DNA from: Oopsacas minuta
Taxonomy: Eukaryota; Porifera; Hexactinellida; Lyssacinosida; Leucopsacidae
Assembly: GCA_024704765.1 (NCBI GenBank)
Contig: JAKMXF010000302.1
Coordinates: 1 to 64,000, forward strand
Direction of reading: 5' to 3'
Length of the DNA: 64,000 bases
This document shows positions 9,159-19,073 of the stretch, piece after piece. Each line of letters begins with the position of its first letter. The first letter of the stretch is position 1. Below the pieces are notes generated by a model. The model was not told the origin of the DNA. It was given only the letters and a program-made list of their open reading frames with translations, and searched no databases. The position numbers and the translations under genes are program-made.

Positions 9159-10574
9159 TTACTGAGTCTCGTCAGAAAGCGAGTCTTCCTTCTCTAACTC
9201 TCCTCCCTTCGCTACTTCCAGCTCTTCTGCTCCATTCTCATTGAGTCCCTCAGTGAAAGAATAGGAACTGTCCTTCGTCTCTTGATTGTGCTCTGGGGAG
9301 GAAGAGTTGGAGTTTCCTAATGGGCTACCTGAAGGAGAGCTTGAAGGAGTTGACTTTCTGGACTCTGACGAATCCTGAGGTGAGCTAGCACGTGACTCAG
9401 ATTTAGAATGAACTTGTCTTTCAGGCGATACCTCAGGAGAAACCCCGGGCGTTCGTTCTTCAGACATTTCTGGTGCAAACTGAGAATTTGGCACTGGGCT
9501 AGCCGATTCCTTCATGGAACGATCACTCGATTTGCTTGGTGATCGTTCAATAGAGTTTTCCCGTGATGAATCTTCTACAGATCCCTTAGAATCCTCCCTT
9601 ACCCGCTCATGCCTACTCTTTCGATGCACTTTCAGATCGTCAGCACTTGACAATGAGTCGCTCCTGTTTCGCTTGCAATCTTTGCGCGGTTTCTTACATC
9701 TGGGACTGTCGTCTTGATCTCTACTGTCTAAAGAATTCTCCCTAGAGAGATCCAGAGAATCCCTACCCCTCCGAGATCCAGACTGACTAGAACGATTCCT
9801 TTTCTTAGCCTCTGACTTGTCACGATTCCGACTGTCGTCCCTTTCCCTAGAGCGAGATCGTTTGCTGCGATGAGGTGAACGAGACTTTGAACGGCTGTGA
9901 GAGCGGCGTTCACGACTTCGAGTTCTGCTGCGAGATCTACTTAGACTCTTCCTGGATTTACGACAAACGCGCACGCGGATATAAGAGCTTTCGCCCTGGT
10001 GGGAACGAAATTTTTTATCGTCAAAATGTTTCACTGCATAGTCCATGGCTTTTCGAGAAGAAAACTCTAGTACACCGGTTCCATCGGAGCTAACGTCTGT
10101 GTATGCAATCTCACCTGCTTCCCTAAAATGATCCTTGAGATCTTGCCAGCTCGCAGACCTAGGAAGACCTGAAACAGTTACACGGAACTCACCTCTCCTT
10201 GAAGAGCTTCTAAGTCTCCTACGAGGAGGGGGTAGCTGCCTTGAGCTGCGGGGAGGATATCCCCAGGGGTCACCCAATCGGTCGTAAGGGTCTCTGTCTC
10301 GCGAAGGTCGTGAGAGGTATTTTGGTGTGCGAGGTGCTTCCACTCTTAATCGATATCCCTCGAAATCATAACCGTTACGGTAATGCACCGCATCTTCTGC
10401 CCCCCTCTCATCGTCAAATTCTACGAAGGCAAATGGGGGACCTCTGGAACGATCGTGGAGATCGACGTTGCGGATACGTCCAAATTTCCAGAAAACTTCT
10501 TCTATGTCCCTTGGCCGGATGTAGTCAGGGAGATTTCCCACGTATATTTTGCAATTTTGAGCACTGCTGTACAT
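9159..10574 (-). CDS. SRSF1: SR splicing factor of the SRSF1 (ASF/SF2) type with an unusually long tail
   Basis: A single 471-codon frame. Residues 8-80 form RRM1 (KIYVGNLPDYIRPRDIEEVF...). Residues ~128-203 are a pseudo-RRM carrying SWQDLKD (142-148), the signature of the SRSF1/SRSF9 group. An RS domain starts near 207 (SRSRSRTRSRERRSHSRSKS). SRSF1 binds exonic enhancers and recruits U1-70K/U2AF. Human SRSF1 is 248 aa; here ~220 extra residues continue as Arg/Ser, then Ser/Pro/Glu-rich and acidic sequence ending SLSDETQ. The hinge lacks the usual Gly-rich run and is Pro/Arg-rich. TTAG lies 10 bases before the ATG. Confidence 0.88.
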   Translation of the reverse strand: MYSSAQNCKIYVGNLPDYIRPRDIEEVFWKFGRIRNVDLHDRSRGPPFAFVEFDDERGAEDAVHYRNGYDFEGYRLRVEAPRTPKYLSRPSRDRDPYDRLGDPWGYPPRSSRQLPPPRRRLRSSSRRGEFRVTVSGLPRSASWQDLKDHFREAGEIAYTDVSSDGTGVLEFSSRKAMDYAVKHFDDKKFRSHQGESSYIRVRVCRKSRKSLSRSRSRTRSRERRSHSRSKSRSPHRSKRSRSRERDDSRNRDKSEAKKRNRSSQSGSRRGRDSLDLSRENSLDSRDQDDSPRCKKPRKDCKRNRSDSLSSADDLKVHRKSRHERVREDSKGSVEDSSRENSIERSPSKSSDRSMKESASPVPNSQFAPEMSEERTPGVSPEVSPERQVHSKSESRASSPQDSSESRKSTPSSSPSGSPLGNSNSSSPEHNQETKDSSYSFTEGLNENGAEELEVAKGGELEKEDSLSDETQ

Positions 10575-11099
10575 TGCCAGAAATCTAATTATTACAGTAA
10601 CAAGTGCATATTAATAAATTAACTACGTCATTATCGTAAAGCTAACCGTATTCTGAGTATCCCTAAAATATGTACAACATGATCTTAGATGGTGTGCCAA
10701 TATGCGAAGAATAACAAATGTAGAGAATTGGTGGGTCTCCTGGATTATGCATGATAAGATAAACAAATTATGCGTTCAATGAGTTAAATGCCATATGTTT
10801 AACGTGCCACATTTTTGAATATTCTGTATTTTTAGAATGTTTAGAATTATACCAATTTAATTAATTCTATTTTAAAATCCACCAAATGAAACTAATAATA
10901 GAATAACTTATAGAGCTGTATTACATCTAGGGTTATTGAAACTATAATTAGCTGTGATCGAATTCTTACCTGTAAAGTATAAAAGAGATTCCTTACAGAT
11001 TGTAATAGTATAAGAAGACTTAGACCTGATAGACTAGCATAATCCCTAGCATAGAATAGTCCTATCTTTATTTTAGCTTTCAATCCAATCTCAAACAAA
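10575..11099. promoter_or_regulatory. Divergent promoter region between SRSF1-like (-) and Rap1 (+)
   Basis: 525 bp between two divergent start codons, so both promoters must lie here or in upstream leader exons. TTATTTTAG at 11068-11076 is 23 bases before the Rap1 ATG. On the other strand TAATAATTAG ends 10 bases before the SRSF1 ATG. I see no clear TATA box. Confidence 0.5.
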
Positions 11100-11654
11100 A
11101 TGCGTGAATACAAATTGGTCGTACTAGGTTCAGGAGGTGTGGGTAAAAGTGCACTCACTGTCCAATTCGTGCAGGGCATTTTCGTGGAGAAATATGACCC
11201 AACAATTGAAGATTCTTATCGTAAGGCTGTGGAGGCTGATAATGTTCAGTGCATGCTGGAGATACTGGACACGGCAGGAACTGAGCAGTTCACTGCGATG
11301 CGCGACCTCTATATGAAAAACGGACAAGGATTTCTCTTGGTCTATGCCATTACAGCACAATCCACATTTACCGATCTAACAGAGCTGCGTGAGCAAATTC
11401 TGCGCGTAAAAGACCAGGACTCCGTCCCAATGGTACTAGCAGGGAACAAGTGTGATCTGGAAGATGAAAGGACTGTAGGGAAAGATCAAGGGGCTACCTT
11501 AGCCAAACAGTTCTCATGCGCATTCTTTGAGACCTCGGCAAAAGCAAAGATCATGGTGAACGAGATTTTCTTTGATCTAGTGAGACAGATAAACAAACAG
11601 ACTCCCACAGGAGAGAAGAAGAAGAAAAAGGGAGGATGGTGTTCTCTACTATAA
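11100..11654 (+). CDS. RAP1: Rap1 small GTPase
   Basis: 184 residues, intronless. Rap1 cycles GDP/GTP to control integrin and cadherin adhesion at membranes. It has the P-loop [10 protein letters not shown] (10-19), the Ras-like effector loop YDPTIEDSY, and DTAGTEQF with Thr at position 61, the residue separating Rap from Ras (Gln61). NKCDLEDER and ETSAK complete the base-binding motifs. The tail is polybasic ([10 protein letters not shown]) and ends CSLL, a CAAX box whose Leu predicts geranylgeranylation. This is one of the best conserved genes in the window. The reading direction is opposite to its neighbours on both sides. Confidence 0.96.
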   Translation: MREYKLVVLGSGGVGKSALTVQFVQGIFVEKYDPTIEDSYRKAVEADNVQCMLEILDTAGTEQFTAMRDLYMKNGQGFLLVYAITAQSTFTDLTELREQILRVKDQDSVPMVLAGNKCDLEDERTVGKDQGATLAKQFSCAFFETSAKAKIMVNEIFFDLVRQINKQTPTGEKKKKKGGWCSLL

Positions 11655-11972
11655 GTTATCGTATTGTTGTTAGATTTATTAGATGCTTGTCTGTGCTTTT
11701 AACACAAACGTGTTATTATATGTCTATATCTATAGCGCCAACTATCTCCTTCATACCCGCTATCCTATACTATTCCTTAAACTATTCTTATTCTTATTCT
11801 TATTCTTATTATCTTGTTTAGTGTGTGTGATTATGCAAATCATGGTATATAAATTTATTCTTGAAACTTGCATAAGTAATTTGTACATTAACGTGATAAT
11901 TACTATATATAATAATAATATCTATAAAGGCACAATCGTAAAGGGGAGGGCTTAGTAGTGATTGGATTGCAA
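11655..11972. other. Convergent 3' spacer with a hexanucleotide microsatellite
   Basis: Rap1 and LRRC56 end towards each other here. The stretch includes about four and a half copies of TTATTC near 11783-11811 and is otherwise AT-rich UTR-like sequence. Confidence 0.55.
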
Positions 11973-13145
11973 TTATGATATTTCAGAGTCTATATCAGAA
12001 ATAAGGTCTGTGTTGATGTCAAATCGCAATCTCCAATTATGCAAATCTTCCAGCACAGAGTCTAATTTCTCAGTATTTATAGCCGTACTATTGTCTTTAG
12101 CAATTGAATCAGCCTCCAATCCTTCACAAATGTATTCCAGTTTTGCTTTGGAATGCTTCTTTTTGCCTTTCTTTGCACGAAGAGATTGTGTAAGACTTCC
12201 ACACAGTGAGGACTGTGGTCCTTGAGTCAAATAGGATGCACCCTCTTCGTTCTCAAAAGTTACCTCTTTCGAATAACTGCCCATAGTCTCATAAAATATC
12301 CCTGGGGTAAACGATCTTGTGAAATCTCCAGAGGCTGTTTTAGGTCTTTGGGGGATAATAAGTGATCGCTTTAGATCTGAAACGCGGTCTGAAGTGAGAT
12401 TGAATGATGAAGCCTTTTGCCGAGTTCCTAAGCTAGTTTTTGGCCGTCTTACCAGAGATGGCGCAATAGTAGGAGGAGAAGGGAGGTGGAGAGTAGGATT
12501 AGAAACGATTTTGGTATTGTCCTCATTCTGAAAGCATGGAAAATCAATTCCTTCAACCCTAACAAGGCTAGGTACTAGTGTCTGTAGTTCCTGTGTAAAA
12601 TTATCCCCAAATTCCTCACAAATTGGATTACCATTCATAGATAGAGTAGTAAGAGAGTTACAAAGAGCTAGATGTGTTAGTTGGCTCTTATCCATCACTT
12701 CATTGTATTCAATGTCCACGATAGTTAAGTTTTCTAGAACACTTAATGGACTAAGGTCTGAGATATGATTGAAGGGTAAATATAGTTCCTGTAGTTGAGA
12801 AATTGTTCCAATACCTTCAATCAACTCGATAGAGCATTGGGGAGCATATAAATAGCGTAATGCGTGGAGACCACTTCCTAGACATCTCAATGAAGGGATT
12901 ATGCTACCGATAGTAAGTTTCAGCATAGACAAATTGGGAAGCAACTCTCCAATGTTATCAATTGCTATCTCGTTTGCATTGAGGGATACTTCTAAACAAA
13001 ATGAATCAGACAGACATTGCAACTCTGTAATCTGTTGCAGATAGAAGAGAGATAGTCTGGGAGTGGGAGATTCATTTTCAGGTGTGAAAGAACTGATCAC
13101 AGATAAGCTTGAGCTAAGAGGAGAATTGCTTTCTGTCTGTTCCAT
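11973..13145 (-). CDS. LRRC56: Leucine-rich repeat protein LRRC56 (axonemal dynein assembly/transport)
   Basis: 390 residues. Leucine-rich repeats occupy ~40-200: LPNLSMLKLTIGSIIPSL, LGSGLHALRYLYAPQC, ISQLQELYLPFNHISDLSPL, LENLTIVDIEYNEV and LTTLSMNGNPIC. This order and wording, especially NxISDLSPL and the xLTxLxxxGNPIC cap, match LRRC56, orthologue of Chlamydomonas ODA8. LRRC56 works with IFT in delivering outer-arm dyneins to cilia. The C-terminal half is polar with Lys/Ser-rich stretches, as in the family (human 542 aa, with a longer tail). It is the last gene of the minus-strand run, 234 bp after the TLC-like gene. Confidence 0.82.
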   Translation of the reverse strand: MEQTESNSPLSSSLSVISSFTPENESPTPRLSLFYLQQITELQCLSDSFCLEVSLNANEIAIDNIGELLPNLSMLKLTIGSIIPSLRCLGSGLHALRYLYAPQCSIELIEGIGTISQLQELYLPFNHISDLSPLSVLENLTIVDIEYNEVMDKSQLTHLALCNSLTTLSMNGNPICEEFGDNFTQELQTLVPSLVRVEGIDFPCFQNEDNTKIVSNPTLHLPSPPTIAPSLVRRPKTSLGTRQKASSFNLTSDRVSDLKRSLIIPQRPKTASGDFTRSFTPGIFYETMGSYSKEVTFENEEGASYLTQGPQSSLCGSLTQSLRAKKGKKKHSKAKLEYICEGLEADSIAKDNSTAINTEKLDSVLEDLHNWRLRFDINTDLISDIDSEIS

Positions 13146-13379
13146 AATTTTGTTTACTTACATCGTATTTTGGGTACTAAGCATAAATCAATTACATATT
13201 GAATTAAATCATATCAGTAATATCAGATTTAACAGAGGGGTAATGTGTATAATGATCTTACCTAACACATTAGATAACAGACACGTTGCTAAATTCTATG
13301 CAAGTAAAATGATGAAATAAAGGTATACATATTTTGCATTTTAACATAAACAATTCTGAATGAGACAGAATGAATCTAA

Positions 13380-14324
13380 TCAATCCTGTTTTCCTACTGA
13401 AGGATATGTCCATATGTATTTGACAAGAATAACATCATCTCGAATGATATGTACTAAAATTCCAGCATACAGAAACACCGAGAGAGAAATGTCCATCAGC
13501 TTGATACAATTGTAGAGCCAGTAAATATGAAGAGACCAATTGATGCCAATAGATATAATGTAGGTAAAGAGAGCGAAATAGCATAATATAATCATCCAAG
13601 ATTTCCTATGAAACATGACTCGCAAACCAAGAAAAATATTCACCGAAAAAGGAATACAACTGAAACTTCCATACAGAAATGACATCTTAACTACTCCAAG
13701 AGATCCTTCCCAACCCTGAGCGCCGATGTTAGTGGACCAGATCCCCATACCGATAAACAATGTCATGACATGATGCATAAAAGTGGAGAATGGCAATTTG
13801 GGAATTAATACGAGGCCCACTATGTCAGTCATCACATAAAGTGCTGTTGTACGCTTCGCTTCTAGAATAGGAAATTCGCCTCCAAAAACCATTCTAAGTA
13901 TTCCTGGTATGAACTGGGTGTTTAGAATCATAGTGCCTAGCACAATGCCTTTCATTACATTAACAATAACATACCATTTCTTATGTACTGGTCGAATTAG
14001 CGAGAATTTTATGTAGAATCTATTTAAAACCAAATGTAGAATAAAGCAAGAGAAAGTATAGATGACAGATGAAATGAACAAACACGACATACAATCGTAC
14101 AAGTGTGTCATCGTAGTGTAATGATTAGAGTTATCGTATTGAGTTAGGTAGGGCTGTAGGGCCGCAGGAGCCTCGAATAGTTTGGCTTGCCAGCAATTAA
14201 AATCAGATTTTGGAAGAACTTCATTGCCAAGATTCGGAAAGGGTTTGTGCAAGAGATCAAGCCCGGAAGGTAGGGACCCGTCTGCACATCGTAACAACAT
14301 AATAGAATAAGACAAGTTAGACAT
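13380..14324 (-). CDS. Multi-pass membrane protein, TLC-domain-like
   Basis: 314 residues with about seven hydrophobic segments, beginning near residues 80-105 and ending near 285-305. The stretch DIVGLVLIPKLPFSTFMHHVM has the spacing of TLC (TRAM/LAG1/CLN8) proteins: a polar residue in a helix, then a loop and an HH/HH-like pair. Family members are ER or plasma-membrane lipid-related proteins. The N-terminal ~75 residues are soluble and Cys-poor. I cannot assign a subfamily and do not see the LAG1 ceramide-synthase motif in full. An acceptor-like TTCTAG lies 21 bases before the ATG. Confidence 0.55.
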   Translation of the reverse strand: MSNLSYSIMLLRCADGSLPSGLDLLHKPFPNLGNEVLPKSDFNCWQAKLFEAPAALQPYLTQYDNSNHYTTMTHLYDCMSCLFISSVIYTFSCFILHLVLNRFYIKFSLIRPVHKKWYVIVNVMKGIVLGTMILNTQFIPGILRMVFGGEFPILEAKRTTALYVMTDIVGLVLIPKLPFSTFMHHVMTLFIGMGIWSTNIGAQGWEGSLGVVKMSFLYGSFSCIPFSVNIFLGLRVMFHRKSWMIILCYFALFTYIISIGINWSLHIYWLYNCIKLMDISLSVFLYAGILVHIIRDDVILVKYIWTYPSVGKQD

Positions 14325-14575
14325 CAGATTGAACCCCAGAATATTCTAGAACAAGCTAAGTATATTAAATGTATTGTAACTAACTGAGACTATAAGTCAA
14401 TAGGAAGTATCATAGAAACAAGCAGTCCATTATTAAGTAGATAACATCTAATATATTAAATGTGCAGCAACTTACCAAGAGGAGATTGCTATGCATAATT
14501 CGCCTAGGTACTGGATGCACGAAGTAGGAATGATACTCTTGTAATAGCATTATTGTTTGTTTAAACAATGTAAAA

Positions 14576-16570
14576 TTAAGTACTTTCAGTCCAAGCCAAT
14601 CGTGTATTGGACTGTTGGATTATTGTTTCTTTAGGACAAAACCTCTTAGATAGAAACTTGCAATCTTCATCGGAAGTAGAATCACTATCAACGGTAAGAA
14701 CTAAGTCATCCTTGGTTTCATTGAGTTTTGAATTTAACAAAGGACTAGAATTAAATTTTGCAAATTTGAAATCAATCAGCTGAGTTATTTTGTAATGATG
14801 CATGTTTCTAACTTCCATATTATTAATTCTTAGTTCTGGTATTGTGGATGGATTTTTCAGCAAGCGGCTCGCACAAGGGCCAGCTACTATGTAACTTATC
14901 GTATTGTAAGGCGTAAAATGGTAATCTTCTCGAATTATATTGTCAATAAGACCTTGCAATATGATACACATACATGCGAAATTTGACACCTCTCTGCTCT
15001 GAAGTTTGTATTCTTTCTTCCAAAGTGTGAGAAGTTTCGCAGCAGTCAACCTTTCTTTGCGAACACTGGCACTTTCAAGTAACGTAAATAAAGAATTGTA
15101 TATATGTTCAACAATTGTATCAGTGTTGTGTCCAGGACAATCTGGGAGAATATCTTGCAGAATCAAACAATTGTCACACATTGTATTGCATTCCTCAGTA
15201 CTAAATGACTCATTGAAATGTTTTGCAATGAGTACTCTCCTGCAAGTAGAACCATCCAGACAGTAGCGTGTGATTGCATTCAAGTTTCTAATACCAATTT
15301 TCTCTGTCATTACCATGCTGCTATGAGGAAAATAGTCTTGTGGTCTGAAGAACAGCACACAGCGAGCAGGTTTCCCATCTCTTCCAGCCCGGCCACATTC
15401 CTGGTAGTAATTCGCTATAGATTTTGGAAAGGAGTGATGAATAACGAAACGAACATCTTTCTTATCGATTCCTAACCCGAAAGCAACCGTTGAGACTACA
15501 ATAAGAACATCACCGCGTAGCCAGCTATGATGCACCTCATTCCTTCTAGCCATTGGTACGCCTGCATGGTAGCAAGCAACACTCAATCTATTCTCCGCGA
15601 GCTGAGTAGTTAAGTATTCGCAGTCTTTCTTGCTAATACAATATATGATCCCAGACGTACCAGAGAATTCTCTATTGATGAGATTAACCAGAGCAGCGAC
15701 TTGATCGCGAAATAGTTCTGCTTTAATTCTAACTTCAAAGAACAAATTTGGACGGTTGAATCCAGACCTATACACCAGAGGTGATGACAGTCTTAAGATG
15801 TCTTGTACATCATGTAATACCTGAGCAGTCGCTGTAGCTGTCAAACCGAGTATAGGAACAGAAGAGAACTGAAGTTTGAAAATACAAAGTTTTTTGTAAT
15901 CTGGCCGGAAGTCGTGACCCCACTGGCTAGTACAATGCACCTCATCTATCACAATAAGTGACAGAAGGGAATTCTCATGAGCCTTCTCCAGACAGGAAAC
16001 AAACTTTTTACTCTTACATATTCTCTCTGGCGTTACAAACAGAAATTTCAATGTAGAACTCGGATTAGATAATAGCTTGTAAATTGAATTAGTCTCTACT
16101 CTGGAAATATCTGAACTTAGCAATTTAGCATTTATTCCAAGAGACAAAAGACTCAAAGTTTGATCTTCCATCAGAGAAATTAATGGACTTACAACCAGAC
16201 AGAATCCTGTCTTTATTAGAGCAGGGATTTGATAACAAAGACTCTTGCCCCCTCCAGTTGGCATTACAAGGAGTAAATCAAACCCAGAAAGGACAGTATT
16301 AATGCTTTCTAACTGGAGAGTACGGAAATCAGAAATATTAAATTGTGTGAGAATTTCTCTCACCTTAGAAGACCAGGGGAAATCTTCTCCAGACCAATCC
16401 TGCTTCATTGCAGATTTACCAGATTCCTGGCTATCCTTCAAAACATTTAGTAATTCAAGCCTTTCAGAACAAAGATCCCTCTCTTCTTTTCTTAGAATTT
16501 TGATTTGATCTTTCACATTTGCAAGTTTATCATCGATTAATAGAATTTGTTTATTCAATTCGATTTCCAT
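14576..16570 (-). CDS. RECQL: RecQ-type DNA helicase, RECQ1/RECQL orthologue
   Basis: The frame is open from 16723, but the upstream part is hydrophobic and Tyr-rich, unlike any RecQ. The ATG at 16570 gives 664 residues starting with a coiled-coil-like MEIELNKQILLIDDKL, as in RECQL. CTGTTTTAG is 28 bases upstream. RECQL unwinds and anneals DNA and restores reversed forks. Motif I is PTGGGKSLCYQ (104-114), motif II DEVHC (209-213), with GLTATAT and the CGRAGRDG motif VI. A RQC zinc site (C-Cx-MCDNC) and winged helix follow. DFPWSxKV before the helicase core is a RECQL-specific anchor. There is no HRDC domain, as expected. Confidence 0.92.
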   Translation of the reverse strand: MEIELNKQILLIDDKLANVKDQIKILRKEERDLCSERLELLNVLKDSQESGKSAMKQDWSGEDFPWSSKVREILTQFNISDFRTLQLESINTVLSGFDLLLVMPTGGGKSLCYQIPALIKTGFCLVVSPLISLMEDQTLSLLSLGINAKLLSSDISRVETNSIYKLLSNPSSTLKFLFVTPERICKSKKFVSCLEKAHENSLLSLIVIDEVHCTSQWGHDFRPDYKKLCIFKLQFSSVPILGLTATATAQVLHDVQDILRLSSPLVYRSGFNRPNLFFEVRIKAELFRDQVAALVNLINREFSGTSGIIYCISKKDCEYLTTQLAENRLSVACYHAGVPMARRNEVHHSWLRGDVLIVVSTVAFGLGIDKKDVRFVIHHSFPKSIANYYQECGRAGRDGKPARCVLFFRPQDYFPHSSMVMTEKIGIRNLNAITRYCLDGSTCRRVLIAKHFNESFSTEECNTMCDNCLILQDILPDCPGHNTDTIVEHIYNSLFTLLESASVRKERLTAAKLLTLWKKEYKLQSREVSNFACMCIILQGLIDNIIREDYHFTPYNTISYIVAGPCASRLLKNPSTIPELRINNMEVRNMHHYKITQLIDFKFAKFNSSPLLNSKLNETKDDLVLTVDSDSTSDEDCKFLSKRFCPKETIIQQSNTRLAWTEST

Positions 16571-16817
16571 TTTCCATAATAATGTAATAATTAATTTACT
16601 AAAACAGTAATAAGTAGATTTTACACCTGATTCAATATAATAACAATACCATGGATGCAATAATAAACATACGTACATAAGTATTATAGAACATATACTC
16701 ACACTCACACAAATATCTGACAATATAGCCTAAAACTTCTTTGAACTATTCAAAGTGAGAAAGTATTAAAAATCTTAATTATACTAACGAAATAGAAGCT
16801 GTCAATAATTCTGAAAA

Positions 16818-17798
16818 TTAGTTGTCTGTATCTGTAGCATCAGTCGGTATAGAGAATATACCCTGCTGCTCTGATGGGATTATATTCAACTGATTATCTG
16901 TACAGAGACTTGTATCTGTAGTATCAGTCGGTATAAGGAATATACCCTGCGGTTCTGATGGGATTATATTCAGCTGATTATCTGTACAGAGACTTGTATC
17001 TGTAGAATCAGTCGGTATAGTGAATATACCCTGCGGTTCTGATGGGATTATATTCAACTGATTATCTGTACAGAGACTTGTATCTGTAGTATCAGTCGGT
17101 ATAGGGGATATAACCTGCTGCTCTGAAGGGAATATATTCAGCTGATTATCTGTACAGAGACTTGTATCTGTAGTATCAGTCGGTATAGGGGATATACCCT
17201 GCTGCTCTGAAGGGGTTATATTCCGCTGATTATCTGTACAGAGACTTGTATCTGTAGTATCAGTCGGTATAGTGAATATACCCTGCTGTTCTGATGGGAT
17301 TATATTCAGCTGATTATCTGTACAGAGACTTGTATCTGTAGTATCAGTCGGTATAGGGAATATACCCTGCGGTTCTGATGGGATTATATTCAGCTGATTA
17401 TCTGTACAGAGACTTGTATCTGTAGTATCAGTCGGTATAGGGAATATACCCTGCTGTTCTGATGGGATTATATTCAACTGATTATCTGTACAGAGACTTG
17501 TATCTATAGTATCAGTCGGTATAGGGAATATACCCTGCTGTTCTGATGGGATTATATTCAGCTGATTATCTGTAGAGAGACTTGTATCTGTAGTATCAGT
17601 CGGTATAAGGAATATACCCTGCTGTTCTGATGGGATTATATTCAGCTGATTATCTGTACAGAGACTTGTATCTGTAGTATCAGTCGGTATAGGGAATATA
17701 CCCTGCTGTCCTGATGGGATTATATTCAACCGATTATCTGTACAGAGACTTGTATCTGTAGTATCAGTCGGTATAGGGAATATACCCTGCTGTTCTGA
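16818..17798 (-). repeat. 84-bp coding minisatellite forming the NAF1 C-terminus
   Basis: Eleven complete 84-bp units and a partial one encode residues 426-751 of NAF1. The consensus unit is 28 residues, SEQQGIFPIPTDTTDTSL followed by CTDNQLNIIP. Units differ at one to four residues, for example E/G at position 2, Q/P at position 3 and P/L/T/S at position 8. All keep frame, and there are no stops until the TAA in the last unit. Each unit contains a TDTTDTS Thr/Ser cluster and one Cys. A degenerate NQLNIVP just before the array may be where it started. Confidence 0.95.
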
Positions 17799-19073
17799 TG
17801 GGACTATATTCAGCTGATTGCATGAATAAGGAGCAGAGGAAATTTGAGGTTGAGAAGGTGGAAGTATAAAGTTTAAATTTTTCTTGAGAGGAGATTGTGT
17901 GTTTGGATTTGTAAAGTGAGTATCCATTACTTCTGGATTAGGTGGAACTTGCTGATTGTGTACATCCATTGGAGAATAGATAGTCTCTTGATTTCCATTA
18001 GAGTTAGAGAGAGGAGAATTGAAATGAGATGCACCAGTGTTGGACTGCTTATTAGCTCTGCTAACAGCTTTCCTTTCTGCTCGCTCTTTCTGTTCAGTCT
18101 CGTCATCTGAGAACTCTACAGCTTCGGCTGGAGGCTCATTGTCATCAATCCAAGAGGCGTCGGAGCCTTTTTTAACATCTTTTAAGAACACAAACTGAGT
18201 CAACTGACTATCAGCTGGCGAGCAATATAAGGGTTGTCCTATCTTAATGCCCATAGCTCTTATAGCTTGAGGGGAATCAAATAGAATAGAATAGAAAGGC
18301 TGCTTGACTGGGCCAAACGTTTCGTACACAACACCAATGCATTTCCTGTCAGAAGTGAATACACGAGTTTCTGCATCCAGGGGCGGAGTACCAGGAGTTG
18401 AGGCTAGAATTACTATAGTGTCCATGAGGTTAGAGACACAAGAGAACTTTGTAAGCTGAACTCCTTCTTCAAGAACAACTGAAGATAAATCTATAGCTAA
18501 CTTCTTCTCTTGAGCAAGTCTATAATCGTTAGGGCGAGATGTTTCTATCTTTTCCTCGTCTAGACGATCTTCCACATCTGTGTCACTCTCAGAAGAGCTG
18601 CTGCTGTCGGAATCTGAGCTGGAGCTGCTAGAACTGCTGGAACTGCTATAGTTACGATGAGATGAGGTGTATAACTGAGGGTGGTTATGGGCGGGAGAGG
18701 TTTGAGATGAAAAGGTAGAGAGTATTGATGCTGACAGCTTTCTACCTAGAGATGTATGAGATTTAGGGGTAGTAGGTTTCTGCTTTGTAGGAGATATCTG
18801 TTTGGGAGAGTTGTTCATTTCGTTGAGAGAAGATTGAACCTCATTTTGGGGAAGAGGGGGAAATTTTAACTTAGTTGGAGATTTTCTGGGACTATTAGAA
18901 CCTTTTGACATTTTTGAAGTTAGTGACATAAGTCCTCCAGTGAAAAGACTGAACGAACTGCTCCTACCTAGAGGCGCATGTGTCGAAGTTGTTTTCTCAG
19001 AAACTACCACACAGTCGCTACCAAATGCTGCTTGTGTTTCTTCCATAAATTGTCCCTTCTTCTTACGACTCAT
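16818..19073 (-). CDS. NAF1: H/ACA snoRNP assembly factor NAF1 with a tandem-repeat tail
   Basis: 751 codons, intronless. NAF1 is a nuclear chaperone that binds NOP10/dyskerin during H/ACA RNP and telomerase RNP assembly and is later replaced by GAR1. The GAR1/NAF1 beta-barrel spans ~195-300: VILASTPGTPPLDAETRVF, then GVVYETFGPVKQPFYSILF, then GQPLYCSP. A Ser/Asp-rich tract (143-175) and an acidic patch after the barrel (ASWIDDNEPPAE) are typical. Where relatives carry a Pro-rich tail, this protein ends in eleven near-identical 28-residue units plus a truncated twelfth, listed separately. CAG lies seven bases before the ATG. Confidence 0.87.
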   Translation of the reverse strand: MSRKKKGQFMEETQAAFGSDCVVVSEKTTSTHAPLGRSSSFSLFTGGLMSLTSKMSKGSNSPRKSPTKLKFPPLPQNEVQSSLNEMNNSPKQISPTKQKPTTPKSHTSLGRKLSASILSTFSSQTSPAHNHPQLYTSSHRNYSSSSSSSSSSSDSDSSSSSESDTDVEDRLDEEKIETSRPNDYRLAQEKKLAIDLSSVVLEEGVQLTKFSCVSNLMDTIVILASTPGTPPLDAETRVFTSDRKCIGVVYETFGPVKQPFYSILFDSPQAIRAMGIKIGQPLYCSPADSQLTQFVFLKDVKKGSDASWIDDNEPPAEAVEFSDDETEQKERAERKAVSRANKQSNTGASHFNSPLSNSNGNQETIYSPMDVHNQQVPPNPEVMDTHFTNPNTQSPLKKNLNFILPPSQPQISSAPYSCNQLNIVPSEQQGIFPIPTDTTDTSLCTDNRLNIIPSGQQGIFPIPTDTTDTSLCTDNQLNIIPSEQQGIFLIPTDTTDTSLSTDNQLNIIPSEQQGIFPIPTDTIDTSLCTDNQLNIIPSEQQGIFPIPTDTTDTSLCTDNQLNIIPSEPQGIFPIPTDTTDTSLCTDNQLNIIPSEQQGIFTIPTDTTDTSLCTDNQRNITPSEQQGISPIPTDTTDTSLCTDNQLNIFPSEQQVISPIPTDTTDTSLCTDNQLNIIPSEPQGIFTIPTDSTDTSLCTDNQLNIIPSEPQGIFLIPTDTTDTSLCTDNQLNIIPSEQQGIFSIPTDATDTDN

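Noticed and set aside
16571-16723. Longer N-terminus for RECQL (51 extra residues)
   Set aside because: The added part is hydrophobic and unlike any RecQ. A likely acceptor (TTTTAG) lies inside it, so the ATG at 16570 is preferred.
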